DNA of 64,000 nt. It comes from Theobroma cacao. Lineage: Eukaryota; Streptophyta; Magnoliopsida; Malvales; Malvaceae. Both the position numbers and the translations under genes were made by a program. The stretch's first letter is position 1, and each line of letters opens with the position of its first letter. The notes under the pieces were generated by a model that saw only the letters and a program-made list of their open reading frames with translations, did not search any database and was not told where the DNA came from. Shown here piece after piece: positions 42,251-55,027 of this stretch. The stretch spans positions 3,692,915 through 3,756,914 of the forward strand of contig NC_030856.1 in the NCBI RefSeq assembly GCF_000208745.1. The letters run 5' to 3'.

Positions 42251-43368
42251 CTTAGAAAATGGTAGGTCAACTGACAATTTTCTATTAAATGCAGAAATGG
42301 TGATATTTTTTTCAACGAAGGTGGGCTTATCATTAATTCTCTTGCGTTGCTCAAATAACGATTGACAAAGAAAGCTGAAAGCGAGAATGTCCTGAACGAG
42401 TCTGGGTTAATATATTTCCAAATAAGGTGCTGTTGTTGTTGGATATTTTCAACAATAATGAATGTGGGGCACAATCCCACATTGAAAAAGTAAAAGGAAA
42501 AAGAGTAATTTAAATAGAGAGGAGTATAAGTTGGCCGCAGTTGGATTTAAAAAGGCAATGGATTATGAAGGAAAATTTAGGGTCTTGGAGGTTTGAAATT
42601 AATTAAATTTAATATTTAATTATTTATTTTGACAAGCAATTAAAAATTATTTGGCTAAATATTTAAATAAGTTCTTGAATTATACCAAAAAGTCAATTAA
42701 ATTTTTATCTTTTTATTGCATTCAAATAAACTCTTGGACTTTGATTTTGAGTTAAATAAACCCTCCTCATTAATTATTGATTAACAGAATGCTCCCAGAA
42801 AATGATAGGTCTACTAACATTCTTAGAAAATGGTAGGTCTTCTGACAATTTTCTATTAAATGCAGAAATTGTGATTTTTTTTTCAATGAAGGTGGTCTTA
42901 TCATTAATTATCTTGCATTGCACAAATAACAATTGACAAAAGAAAGCTAGAAACGAGCATGTTTTGAACAAGTCTGGGTTACGATATTTCCAATTGAGGT
43001 GCTGTTGTTGTTGGATATTTTCAATAATAATGAATGTGGGATACAATCTCACATTGGAAAAATAGAAGGAAAAAGAGATTTAAATAGAGAGGAGTATAAG
43101 TTCATTGTTGTTGAACTTTAATAGGCAATGGGTCATGGATGATTTTTTTGGATTTAGAAGGTTTGAAGTTAATTAAATTTAATATTTAATTATTTAACTT
43201 TAATAGACAATTAAAAATTATTTGATTAAATATTCAAATAAGTTCCTGAATTATACTAAAAAAGTCAATTAAGCACCTATCTTTTTATTACGTTCAAATA
43301 AGCCCTTAGACTTTTATTTTGGGTCAAATAAACTTTTCTCACTAACTATTAACTAACGGAAGTCAGCC
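42251..43368. repeat. tandem duplication in kinase upstream region
   Basis: Two direct copies, about 42251-42790 and 42832-43368, are offset by about 581 bp. Each runs from CTTAGAAAATGGTAGGTC through TGTTGTTGTTGGATATTTTC and AATTAAATTTAATATTTAA to a sequence resembling one arm of the fold-back element at 54583. The block lies just upstream of the pseudogene at 38829-42151. Confidence 0.85.
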
Positions 43369-44988
43369 GTACAATTGGCAATTTTATACTAGATTATTTG
43401 CGACGTGACATGTTGATGTATCATGTTATTTTATATGTGCAAATTTATGTTAATTTTCATATTAAAGAGAAAAATCATCCTTCTTAAAGTGAAATTACTT
43501 CTTTTAAATTTGCAACACTCCTCTTCCTTATCTCCTACCTAAGTAAATAATCCGTCAAAACTCTTTTTTCAGTAGATGAAAAAAAAGAACATTAAAAACC
43601 ATACTGATGAACCGTCTAGGCTTGTCTGACAATATCTTGCTAGAATTGTCTAGGGGCTAGAACTGCTTAGGCTTTCTATAGAACCTGTAGTTCTAGGATT
43701 TCTGAGATCGGGTTTAGAGCAAATAGATCAAGGTTTTTGCTAGAACTATCCAAGCTTTTGATAGAAGTACAACAAAATTCAACAAGAAACAGAAGGTTTA
43801 AGCACCGCGGCACTAGAAGAAAAGTAGAAAAAAAAAAAAGGAAATAGAAGCTTTGAGTGCCGCAATGCTCAATCTTCAGCGCCGCGGCATTGACACCCAA
43901 AGCATAACACTTTGGGTGGGAAATAGCTGAGAGTCGTGGCCTTCAAGGCAAGGGCCGCGGCGCTGGAATGAGCCCGACCTTAGTGTTTTTTTTTACTTAA
44001 ATACATCTTTTTCTCCTTTCTTCCCCTATTCTTCAGCCAACTCTCTTTCCTTCCATCTTCCTCTTGCAAATTTCTTGCCTTTCTCACTACAAAACTTGTC
44101 TCTTAGGTCATCAAAGTTTGAATTATCACTCATTATTCATCCTACACTCCACATATTCTCTTAAGTGAGGATTTTTTTTTCACTCTTCCTTAGTTTTTGA
44201 GAGTTTTTGAGATTTTACTTTACTTTTACTGTTAATACCTGTCAATAATTTTTATTTCATGGATTTTTAGCATAAATAGGTAATTTGTATGTGGTTAATG
44301 ATGGGTATACCAATGTTCTTCTTGGCTATGGTTTGGGTTCATAAAATTTTGTGTGTTGGAATTTGTGGTGATTTTGATCATAGTTGTTTCGTTTGAATAA
44401 ATAGACCTTTATTTGATGAATGGTGGGTATGTGAAATTTGTGATGTGAATAAAGTGGGTCAAGAGTATGTGGTGTATTTGTTGTGGGAATTTTTGTTGAT
44501 GATGATATGCGATAGTGGAAATTTTGAACGATGATGCCTATTTATAAATTATGCAATGGTTGGTTGAATATAAAAAAAATTAAAAAAAAGTTTGGTGGAT
44601 GATGAGTATGTAAACCTCGTTGCACTTTTGGTTGGGTAAGTGGAAACATATTCAATGTAGGCTGATGCATGTTGAAATTCTTGATAATTTTGGCTAAGTG
44701 CACTTTTGTGAAGGATGATAGAATTTTATTTGCCTAATGATGATTGATGTGAAGAATTTGGAACTTCTTGAAGATTGTGGTGTGGAATAGTTGATTTTTT
44801 TGGGGTAAGAAGATGCTATTTAATTATCAGCTTGAATTAGGTTAGTTGAAGTGAAAATAATTAATTGAATTAGTGCATCTGGAATTTTACTATTTTCATG
44901 GCTATTTATTTGGTAAATCTTGTAAGTCGCACTGATTGCACTCTAGTACTTTGGATTTGTTTTGATTGCTTGAATTTCTTTTGTAGGA
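43369..44988 (+). mobile_element. probable leader of second Athila-like copy
   Basis: The left border is uncertain. From about 43800 the sequence has GC-rich CGCCGCGGCATTG and GCCGCGGCGCTGG stretches similar in kind to the leader of the first copy (32730-32850). No gene or clear 5' LTR was found. The short - strand frames near 43.7 kb are not supported. Confidence 0.4.
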
Positions 44989-46178
44989 ATGGCACCACAA
45001 CGATCCAAACTAAAGTCCAGTTATGTTTTTGATCGATCAAAGTTTATCTCAATCAATGCCTTAGTGCGATATCATACTTCATTGATCAACAAGGTGTCAA
45101 TATCTAAAAAAAGATTAAATATTCCTCTAATTCATTATGAGGAGATACATCAGATGATTGAAGAACAACATTTGGAGCGTTGTTGTGAACTGCTAAATTT
45201 GCGATTATGCTTGTGGTAAGGGAATTCTATGCACATGTGTTTGAGCATGTTGATAATGTTGCTTTTGTATGTGGCAAACATGTCCCTTTCCATAGTTGAG
45301 CCATCAACGAATTTTTTGGGACTCCAAACATTGACAATGATGACTATGGGCAATATTTGAGGGATCATTAAGATTTTGACGCAATCATCTCGGAGCTTTG
45401 TGTTGAAGGTGCCCAATGAAAAACGTTGCATGGAGAGCTTGTTTCATTTAAACAATGTGCAATGAAGAATGAGTGAAAGTATGGCTACATTTTGTGGCGG
45501 TGAGATTGCTTCCATCTACTCACATCAACGATGTAACAAAGGATCATGCCATTCTTATTTATGCCATTTTGACACATAAATCCATTGACATTAGTAAGGC
45601 TATCTGTCATGCCACATCACATACGAGCCAAACCAAATGAGATGGTATAGGATTTCCTTCTTTGATAACTGCATTGTGTGCGAAAGCTGATGTGTGATGG
45701 AGTAATAAAGAGGAGCTGCAACATGACATACAAGCCAAACCAAATGAGTGGTAAGGCTATCTCTCATGCCACATTACATACGGGCCAAACCAAATGAGAT
45801 GGTATAGGATTTCCTTCTTTGATAACTACATTGTGTGTGAAAGCTAATGTGTGATGGAGTGATAAAGAGGAGTTGCAACAACCAAAAATCACTATCACCA
45901 TGGGCATTATGAGGCGATTGGAAGAGTTTGCACCGTTAGTTGGTAGTCTTTCGCAAGCTGCTCCATAACCTCCACAATCGGGTCCCACTCGTAGTGTTGT
46001 TCAATGGATGGAACTCGTTGATGGTCGTCTAGAACGCCACGAGAGGCAAAATTGAGCAATCAAAGAAATGATGAAGGCCTATGTAGAACATATTGGAATG
46101 GATATGTCTACTTTCCCTTCATTGCCTATGGATTTAGACTTTAATGATAATTTTGGTGGGGATAAGGATGACCAGTAA
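44989..46178 (+). pseudogene. Athila-type ORF, second copy, degraded
   Basis: It starts MAPQRSKLKSSYVFDRSKFI, parallel to the first copy's start. Then, with frameshifts and stops, come REFYAHVFEHVDN, FVCGKHVPFHS and INEFFGTPNIDNDDY. It ends MSTFPSLPMDLDF and an acidic tail at TAA 46176-46178. The pieces lie in the same order as in the copy at 29616-32219, so the two elements are of one family in opposite orientation. A 157-bp internal tandem duplication is present. It cannot be translated as one protein. Confidence 0.75.
45594..45880 (+). repeat. 157-bp tandem duplication inside the Athila-type ORF
   Basis: Copy one runs from TAAGGCTATCTGTCATGCC at 45595; copy two begins at 45752. The spacing is 157 bp with only a few differences. 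It is a recent local duplication within an already degraded frame. Confidence 0.85.
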
Positions 46179-47542
46179 ATTGCATCTATGGCGTTAGGGG
46201 AGTATTGTTTATCTTTTTTTCTATTTTTTTATCACATTGAGGACAATGTTTTATTCCAAGTTTTGGGGAGTTCTTTTAGAATTTATTTAGTTTGTTTTTT
46301 ATTATGATTATGTTCCTTTTAAGTTATGCTTTGCATGATTTATTTATGTTAAAAAAATTTTGAGGAAGTTTGCACCTTATACATGATTTTCCCAATCCTA
46401 GGATAATAATCTGATTATCTTGTGATTCTTAGCTTTTGGGAAACATATGGCTATGATTTAATTTTATGTGATATTCTTTTGTTAGCTTTAGTTTAGAATG
46501 TGACTTCCAATAATTTGAACACTATATTCTTTAACTTAGAATTTTTTTGTGATTTAGAGAAAGTTTATGTTGATAAAAAGTATAGTGAAGTCAAGAATTC
46601 TAGAATTTGTTTAATTCTCTCTCGAGGTGAAATCCTAGATAACACTTAGAATAAGAAATGATTTAGGCCATCTTTGGAACGTTCGAACCTTTTTAAGCTT
46701 ACCTTGTTATATAATTATCCTTAGTCACCCCTTTTGAGCCTAATTTACCTTTTTTTTTTTGAATATACACAATTACATTAGCCTTAGCCTTCTATTTAAT
46801 TCCAACAGTTTGAACCTTTCACCTTTAAATATTTTGATTTTTTGAGAAAGTGCATTGAGCTTAAAGATAAATTGAGGGAGAAAGGTGGAAGAAAAAAGGT
46901 GATGGGTGCTAGAAATTAACCCCTTGTTCATAATTGTCAAAAATAAGTTTGGAAGTGTAAAAAAAAAAAAAAGAAAAAGAAAAAAAATAAGTGTGTTGTA
47001 CAGAAGAAATTTTATTTCAAGTTTGGAAGTGCTATAAAAAAATATTTTTGTTGAGCTCCTTATAGGTCCTAGATTGATTAAGTGTTTATGGTGAATTTGA
47101 GCCTAAATAATATCCTTTATCATACCTTGACCCTAGCCTTACATTATAAGCTTAATAAAGACATATTGATCCTTAAATAAATGTTATTCTACATTAGTAG
47201 AGAGAGAAATGAAAAACAAACTTATGGGATTCTAATACTAATCTATGTTTAGCCTTGGCATAAACTAATCCAAATTGCATGATATTCTTTGTAAAAAATT
47301 ATTCACACACACACACATGAAGTCCATTCGAAAAATAAGTTTTCACTTGAATTGATAAATGAATTTAAAAATTAACTGTATTTTACCTTAAGTTGGAATT
47401 GAAGATAATTTTTGAGGGAAAAATTAGGAAATCATGATTTGGTACTTCTACCTCTAGTTAAAGTCTTTTTAACTTTAAATGTTTAATTTTCTTTGTTTTA
47501 TTTTCTTTTGCTCGAGGACAAGCAAAATTTCAAGTTTGGGGG
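46179..47542 (+). mobile_element. noncoding 3' part of second Athila-like copy
   Basis: It holds CATTGAGGACAATGTTTTAT and CAAGTTTTGGGGAG early on. It ends with CTCGAGGACAAGCAAAATTT and the purine run AAGTTTGGGGGTG, the polypurine tract before the LTR. No pol gene is present in 1.4 kb. Confidence 0.65.
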
Positions 47543-48961
47543 TGGGATAATTATATTTTATAGAATTATTTTAGTCCAATTTTGTTATTAAATATTAGCT
47601 AAGTCCTTAATTTTTAATTAGAATTTAGATATTTTTATTTGTTTTTATAATTAGTTTATTCTTATCAAGTTACTTTAATTTTATGTTATTTACTCTAATT
47701 GGGCTATTATTTATTAGTTTTTTTATCCTTTTGTAGCATTTAAGGAAATAGGGCTTAATTTTAGAAACTAAGGTGTTTGAAGGACTTCAAATTCTGCTTG
47801 CACATGCTTTAGTGTTTTGATCATAACTCGCACTCCAGATGTCCAAATGATGCGATTCTTACACCATTGGAAAGTTAAGACAAAGAAAATTGCGTCAGAA
47901 GATGACTGGGCATAATGTTGCAGGAATAGCAATTTTAAGGATAATATTTGATGTTTGGGCCTCATAACACTTCTAAGCCCAATAGTTAGAGTCAATAGGT
48001 TAAGTTATGGAATTTTAGGTTAAGATTGTGAGTACGAAAAGGTTGTTTTAGGAGAAGTTAGAAAAGATAACCTTAAGAGATTCAAAAAGTCAAAAGTTGA
48101 GGCAAAAACTCGAAGAACAAGGCTGCAAATAATTGTTTTATTTTTTTCATTAGTTTTTATTTTTCTTGTTACTCAATGGTTGAAATTCATATTTTTTTAA
48201 TTATCTTTGCAATTATGAGCAGCTAATTTTATTTTCTTAGGATTGCAATTGAACTCATATGTAATCTGAATTTTAATCTCTTTCTTACTTATTTTCAATG
48301 GAATTGAATTATTTATTTCAATTTATTCTTAATGCTTTTAATTGCTTAGCTACCAATTAAATTGATCTAGGAACCTAAACAAACTTGGAAAAGGGAGTTT
48401 AGAGTAAATTAAAATTAGAATAGCACATGATCATATTAATTGATTTATGTATAGGATAGGGATATACCTATATGCCATGTATAGCTAGAATTAGAGCCTG
48501 AACTTAATTAATCCATTTTAATTTCAATTTAGATAGGAATATAGTATTTTGGTTAAAATAAATATTTTTGTAAGACAAGTTGAGAGACCTTTATAAGTAA
48601 TTGAGGACTTTAGGTTAGCAATTCAATCTATTGAAATAAGTTAAGAGAGGTAAGATTTAGATGAAATGTGAGGGATCTTATAATCCTAAGTTTAGTTCTA
48701 TTGATTTTTATCGAATTTTAGTTTTGCTTTGATTTTTATCGAATTTTATTTCTGCTTTGATTTTTATTTTTGTTAATTAGTTTTGTGAACTTCTAGTTTA
48801 AATAATTATTTGCTTTTTGACCATTTGGATAAAATTAAATTATGTTAATTTTAATACTTGGTAAAATTTTTAGAATAATTCTCTATGGGATTGATACTCT
48901 GTTTGCTATTATATTACCCTCAGCGATATGTGTACTTGCTTGAGTAGAATTTTAACTGACA
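47543..48961 (+). mobile_element. 3' LTR of second Athila-like copy
   Basis: It begins TGGGATAATTATATTTTATAG straight after the purine tract, aligning with TGATGACCCTATTTTATAG of the first copy. It ends after GGGATTGATACTC with TTTTAACTGACA. The length of about 1.4 kb is similar to the first copy's 1.6 kb. No target duplication can be checked because the 5' end of the element is not defined. Confidence 0.6.
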
Positions 48962-49144
48962 ATGACTAGAAGATTACATAAATTCCATTCCCAAAAAATA
49001 GGACATTAGTCCTAAATCAGTCATTTCAAAGACTTTTAGCATCTATGACTTGACCTCAGTTAGGCATTCAATTTCTGGACTAGTAACTAGCAAATAACAT
49101 ATGGTGCCACTATAAGCTTAACTATATCATTTACTTTTTTTTAT
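48962..49144. other. short spacer, nothing recognised
   Basis: About 180 bp lie between the Athila-like LTR and the copia fragment; no feature is seen. Confidence 0.4.
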
Positions 49145-52100
49145 ATAGAGGGTTGCTTCAGTAGTGCTTTTGATGAATCCCTAGTTCAGTAAATGATCAT
49201 CTGCCTTTTCATACCAAGCCCTCGGTGCTTGTTTGAGACCATGTAGGGCCTTCACTAACTTACAATCTTTGTTTTCATAACCCTTTTTTACATATTCAAC
49301 TGGTTGTTTTACATATATATCTTCCTTCAAGTAACTATTCAGAAAAGCAGACTTTATGTCAAAATGATAAATCAACCATCCTTCTCTTGTAGACAAAGCT
49401 GCCAGTAACCTAATGGTGTCATGTCTTGCAACAGGTGCATATGTTTCCAAGTAGTCTACACCATATACGTGTGTAAAGCCTTTGACTACTAGCCTGGCTT
49501 TGTATTTGTTGACAGATCCATTCAGATTCAATTTGGTTCTAAAAATCCATTTAACACCTATGACATTGTTATCTTTAGGCTTATCTACCAACAACCAGGT
49601 CTTATTTATCCTTATCATTATCATCTCAACCTTTATGTCTTGTTTTCGATGCTCATCAGTAAAAGCTTCAGCATAAGAACTAGGTTCAATGAATGCCAAA
49701 TGACACCTGGCATATATGTCGTCTAGGCATCTAGTTCCTCTCATAGGGATCTCATCCACCATTTCATCTGAGTTTAAGTCAGACTTTTTTGAGCTTTCAA
49801 CATTCTTCGATTCCCAAATTCCACATCCTGCTCTCATCAAACATCACATCTCTACTTATAAAGAATTTCATATTTTTGACATCCAGGAATCTGTACCCTT
49901 TTGATACTTCACTATATCCAAGGTGGATAGCTAAAAAAGATTTACTATCCAACTTGGTCCTCTTTGCATTCTGGTATCTTAGCAAAACATATACATCCAA
50001 AGACTTTCAAATGTTTAATTGAGCGTTTTGTATCACACAAGGCTTCATAAGGTGTTTTACCAACTAGGGCTCTAGTAGGTGCCAAATTAAGCAAATAGTT
50101 AACAGTGTTAACTGCTTCTGCCCACAATGACTTAGGCAACTTCTTTTCAAATAACAAGCACCTAGCCATTTCTATCAAAGTTTTGTTTTTCTTCTCTGAC
50201 ATACCATTTTGTTGAGAGCTATATTAGACAATAAATTGATGCACAATGCCAAACTTGCTTAAATAGTCTTTAAACTCCTTAGCAATGTACTCAGTCCCAT
50301 CATCACTTGATAACTCTATTACATAGAGTTATCATACAATTTTGTGGAGCATGAATTGTACTTATTCTTTTAATTTTCAGCATAGTTCTTACCAAATTTT
50401 CATACTTTTTAGTATGAGTTAATTTTTAGGATGTTTAGTGTCATGAAAGCAATTTAATCTTCATTTGTGTTATCAAAACTCCCCTCAATGCAACCTTTGA
50501 TCATTCAACATTTCTTTGATTTTGAAGGAATGGTGGCTGAAAGTGAAGCTGAAGAATAGACCTTATCAACTCTGCATTTGGTGGCTCAAAGGAGGAGAGC
50601 ATGGTGGCAGAAGGATCAAAGCTGCAGCAACAAATTGTCTAGGCAGAGAGTTTTTCGTTGCAGTGAGAACTCATTCTCGCTACAGCGAGAACAAAGCACA
50701 AAGAAGCAGAAGGATTTTCGCTGCAGCAAGAATCTAATCTCGCTGCAGCGAAAATGAGGAACTTGTCAACACCATGCCAAATCAACTTTGCTCGTTGCAA
50801 CAAGAACACGTCGAAGAAGAGGAATATTCTGGGCTCGAGATCCTAGGTCAAGGCTGAATGAGGGGGACTATAAATAAAATTCTTTGGCACAGAAAAAAAA
50901 GGAGATTCGGAGGAGACAATTTTTGGGCAAAAGGAGCTGAAACAAAACAGGGAAAGAAGGAAGATTCAAGGGGAGGAGATTATAAAGCTGCAACAGATTA
51001 TTTTACTCTATCTCTCTAGATTTGAAGCTTTCTCTCTCTCTCATTTTATAAACCTATGCTCTTATTGCTGTATTGTGTACTCTATTTCTTTAAAATGCTG
51101 AGCTAAAATCATTCATCTAGGATTATGAGTGACTTTATTATGTAGTTTGGATATTGTTTGGTTGGTAGCCTAGTCTTAATGAAATTTTGATGTTTACTCA
51201 AGGTTTGAACTGATTTTTCATTTAATTGACTGATCACCAATTAAATACACGTAAGTATTTAGATGAAACTTGAAAGAGTGAATCTAAAACGGACTTAACT
51301 TTGAGTAATGTGTGTTTTTTACTTAAAAAGAAATTTAGTGCTTGAAGTGCAACTAGAGTAGAAATACACTTAGCTGCCACAAATAGTCTACTTGGAATAT
51401 TTAGGCTTAAAAAGCTTAGTTTAGTTGACTCTTATAGACATATAGGAGGTTCAATTAAATTAAGTAACCTATATCAAATATTAGACTAACATCATTTACA
51501 TTGAGATTAGGTAACTAACCTAACCAATTCCAAATGAAATAATAAACAAAACCATAATCCTAGACTATTAGACTATTGATTTCATTTCAATCTATCAATT
51601 GCACCACTTATAGTAGACTTAATTAATTAGGTTATAATTTTCTTTTCATAGCTAAAAAATTAGTTCCTTGGATAAGGTTAGCTTGTGTTAATTTTGGTAA
51701 TTAGCAGTAATCATTAGACCAACTCTTCGTGGATCGACATCCCACTCATCACTTACTACTTGTCATGACTGTGTACACTTGCACGAAGTCCTTGCTAGTA
51801 ATTTGCATTCAATTTGAGCATATTCATATATTGCATAAGCAAGATTGTTATTATTTTCAACTAGCAACATCACTCTTGAACTTTTTTATAGTCAAGCTCA
51901 TGTAATTTTCAAGCAAGTTTTTGAACTTAGTGAACACACTTAATGCATCAAACTTCATTTTCATGAAATGTACTCAACAGATCCTTGTATAGTCATCAAT
52001 AAAAAGTATATAGTACTTACTTCCATTCAAGGATGAAGTCTTCATAGGGCTTCCAAGATCTGTATGTAGTAACTGCAACTTTCTTGTTCATTCCAGGTTC

Positions 52101-52990
52101 TGGTTTTTAGAAATGAAACTTTTTTCTGCTCCCTATACCGACACACCTCATAAATCTTTTTAATGTTTACCATTAAAGGTAACCTATCAACCAAGCTATC
52201 AGAGGCCATCAATTTAAGTGAACCATAGTTCACATGACCAAACCTTTTGTGCCACAATTCTATATCATATAAAGTGAAACTATAACTAGTGTGCTTGATT
52301 TTCATCCAGTTTAATGGGAAACTTTTGTTTCTTATTCCTACTGTGAAGAGTTCTATTACAGTTGGATCTTTCATAGTGCAAGCCTTGTCTTTGAAGTTTA
52401 ATTCAAAGCCTTTATCCACAACTTGGCCTACACTCAGTAAATTTTGACTCACATCAGGAGCATAATAGACTTTTGCCACTGATTTAATTATACTACATGC
52501 TTGCACTCCTACTGTACCAATTCCAAAGATTAGTAGAAAATCACCATTTACTATTTCCATTTGAGTTATAAACTCTCATTCAAGTTGACAAAATTCTCCT
52601 TGCAACCAGTCAAGTGGTTTGAATAGCCACTATCTAGTAACTAGATGTCCTTCTTTTCTTCACTATCTGACTTCCAAGCCATAAACAAAACTTCATCTTT
52701 AGCTTAAAGCTCCTCAACCACAGTTGCTTTCTCATTAGCATTCTTACGCTTGTTTTTGCATACTTTTTCAACATGTCCTTGTTGGTGACATTTTCTACAC
52801 TTAACATTTGGTTTAAACCAACAATACTTCTCAGTTTGGTTTGTTTTCTTGCAATGTGAACATGGTGGAAATGTTTTCTTTTGATCCCCATGTCTTTTTT
52901 CATCAATTTTCTTCCCTTTATCTTCTTACTTGCATCAATCCTCCTAAAGCTATTGCTACCGGGTTTTAAATTTTTGGTTCGCAATTAAGG
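49145..52990 (-). mobile_element. truncated Ty1/copia retrotransposon, interrupted
   Basis: Read on the - strand: a CCHC zinc knuckle of gag at 52799-52758 ([14 protein letters not shown]); the gag-pre-integrase domain at 52560-52042 (LWHKRFGHVNYGSL); integrase pieces including LFIDDYTR near 51990 and DDGTEYIAKEF near 50290; the integrase end at 50202-49797; and the start of reverse transcriptase at 49840-49181 (WLLVDKPKD, KARLVVKGFTH, FDIKSAFLN, LKQAPRAWYEK). Frames are broken by stops. The polymerase is cut off before the YVDD motif near 49145, and both LTRs and the gag start are missing. A 1562-bp solo LTR lies inside. The right edge abuts intron 1 of a kinase pseudogene. Confidence 0.88.
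50308..51869 (+). mobile_element. solo LTR, 1.6 kb, nested (copy B)
   Basis: It begins TGATAACTCTAT and ends CTAGCAACA, with perfect 5-bp target duplications TCACT at 50303-50307 and 51870-51874. Removing it restores the copia integrase frame across the junction (KKFKSDDGTEY on the - strand). It aligns end to end with copy A at 29888. It has a TATA box (TATAAATAAA near 50869), one perfect TCGCTGCAGCGA palindrome (50740-50751) and several imperfect ones. Its first 27 bases form a hairpin: TGATAACTCTAT, three bases, ATAGAGTTATCA. Confidence 0.92.
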
Positions 52991-53149
52991 CACTTTCAAA
53001 TTGAGGATATTCTCTAGTTTCTACTTGAATTTATTCTTACCTCTAAATTCTACTTCCTTTACACCAAAACCCTCAGGATATAATTGCATGAATAAATATT
53101 GAAAAAACAAAAAAATTTCAACATGATCCATGGTGAAAACAAGAGGACA

Positions 53150-54360
53150 AGTACCTATTTCAGAAGCGGCAAGTCAGATATAAAGGTCTTACCCATTCTG
53201 CTCCATATCTCTCATGTCTATCAGATCACTAAACAACAACGGGCATCCACTTCCCCCCTCTTTGATATCTGGATTTGTATATGCAATGCAAGCGTAATCA
53301 TTCAAACATAACTGCTTACATTCTTTGATGTTCATGGTTATTTTAACCTTCGAATGGGATATGTCTAGCAATTTTAAACCCGAGCACTTAAGAAAGCCAT
53401 CTCCATTGTTACAAGTTAATGGAGTTCTTCTAATACATCCATCACACCAATCTGTTGAATTCTACTTTTCGATGGATTTGGGCATGAACCCTTCAAGCAT
53501 GAACACACAAAAGTGTCATTTCCATTGTAGCTAGCATATTTTCCACAAAGGGCATAATTTTCACACTAATCAAAGGACATCGCTAAAAACTCCCAATCGT
53601 GTATTTGATCACTCCATATAAGGTGCTGAGAAAAACATGGTGGGATCAGCACGAACCTTAAAACTATCGAACTATTTATGAGCTCATTAGCAGAATATAC
53701 TTAATTCTTAATCCACACAAATTCATTTTTGTAATTGTATTCACTTTTATCTGAAGCCCTAGAAAGCCAACACCATTCCATGGTCCTGCTTTATGCTTTA
53801 TTTTAGATCCCTTCACAAGTATTAGTTGTAGATATCCACTAATATACATACGTGGAAAGTATTCGCCTAGAGCAGGACCATTTGTGCTTTTCCAGCATTG
53901 CAGAAACCTCTCAAAATCTATAACCAAGTTCTTTCCAATTTTCATTCCCAAAAGAAATGTATCGCAAGGAAAATCAAAAATTTGCCACAGATTTTCCTCA
54001 ACTGGGTTGTTGTCTTTACCATCACTCATTACAAGATTTCCTATGTTTAGAAGTTGATTCCATGGTTGGAGAAAAGTAAGATTCTTTTGTTATCAGAATT
54101 TTGTTATCAGAAATAAGAGACCCTCTAATTACGACCCAAACAATTGTTCCATTAGATACTTTCTTGTACCATATTCCTAAAAATCAACTTGTGGAGCTTA
54201 CTCTAAGGTTGAAAAATCTCAATTTAAAGCTCCCATCAGTTGAACTAGAGTTTCACCATCTTTAAGGATTGACTTGGAAGGAGAGTATTTATTGCAGCAA
54301 TAGTCCTTGAGATGTAGAATACAAATAAACATACAAAAAGTAACATTGAAACACCTTCCA
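53150..54360 (-). pseudogene. S-RLK exon 1 relic, kinase part lost
   Basis: The start near 54360 aligns with METIS/MECIS of the - strand paralogues. Recognisable pieces follow in several frames: NLWQIFDFPCDTFLLGMKIG, GPWNGVGF, then the PAN piece NIKECKQLCLNDYACIAYTN and GGSGCPLLFSDLIDM. It carries many stops and indels and is far more decayed than the copy at 38829. Sequence like intron 1 follows to about 53005, then the copia fragment begins. No kinase exons of this copy occur between 43 and 53 kb, so the 3' half was deleted or displaced. Confidence 0.88.
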
Positions 54361-54582
54361 TTGATTATCTGTTCACTCTTTTCTTCAAGTTCTGAATAAT
54401 CTTTTGAAAAAAATTTAGTATACTATCTAACAACCTGAGATACAAAAAAGGAAACTCTAAATCATTGATAGGTCTACAGGAAGTTTTCATAAAGAATGAA
54501 AGTCGTGATATTTTTTTTTAAAGAAAGGTGGGCTCATCACTGATAGTTTTATAGAAGCAAGAGACACATTGAACTCATTAGG

Positions 54583-55027
54583 AATAATATCTAAAAAAAA
54601 TCTTTAAATTATTTTTAAAAAATTAAATAAGTTTTTATTCTTTTATTGTATTTAATAAAACTCTTATATTTCTATTTTAAGTTAAATAAAAGTTATTATA
54701 ATTAATATTTGACTGAGTCAAAATGCCAATTATCATTCTATGCCACGTTATGCTTATGCATATGTTGATACCTAATAATGGATGATGATGATGTGGCATC
54801 TTAACGTGGCATAATGAAATGATCATGCAGTATTTTCACTTTCCATATCAATGCTGCATGAGAATAAATAACAAATAACATTTTAATTAATGATAATTAG
54901 TTAGCCACTAGTCATAAGAGTTTATTTGATCCAAAATAAAATACAAATGTTTGATTGAACACAATAGAAAAATAAGGGTTTATTTGAATTTTCTTAAATA
55001 ATTCATGAGCTTTTTTTAGTATTATGT
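54583..55027. mobile_element. fold-back (MITE-like) element
   Basis: The left arm (54583-54720, starting ATAATATCTAAAAAAA) and the right arm (about 54890-55027, reverse complement starting CATAATACTAAAAAAA) are imperfect inverted repeats of about 140 bp. Near the centre is a perfect inverted pair ATGCCACGTTA (54740-54750) and TAACGTGGCAT (54802-54812). There is no coding content. Target duplications could not be identified. Single arms of similar sequence occur at 42650-42785 and 43205-43340. Confidence 0.6.
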
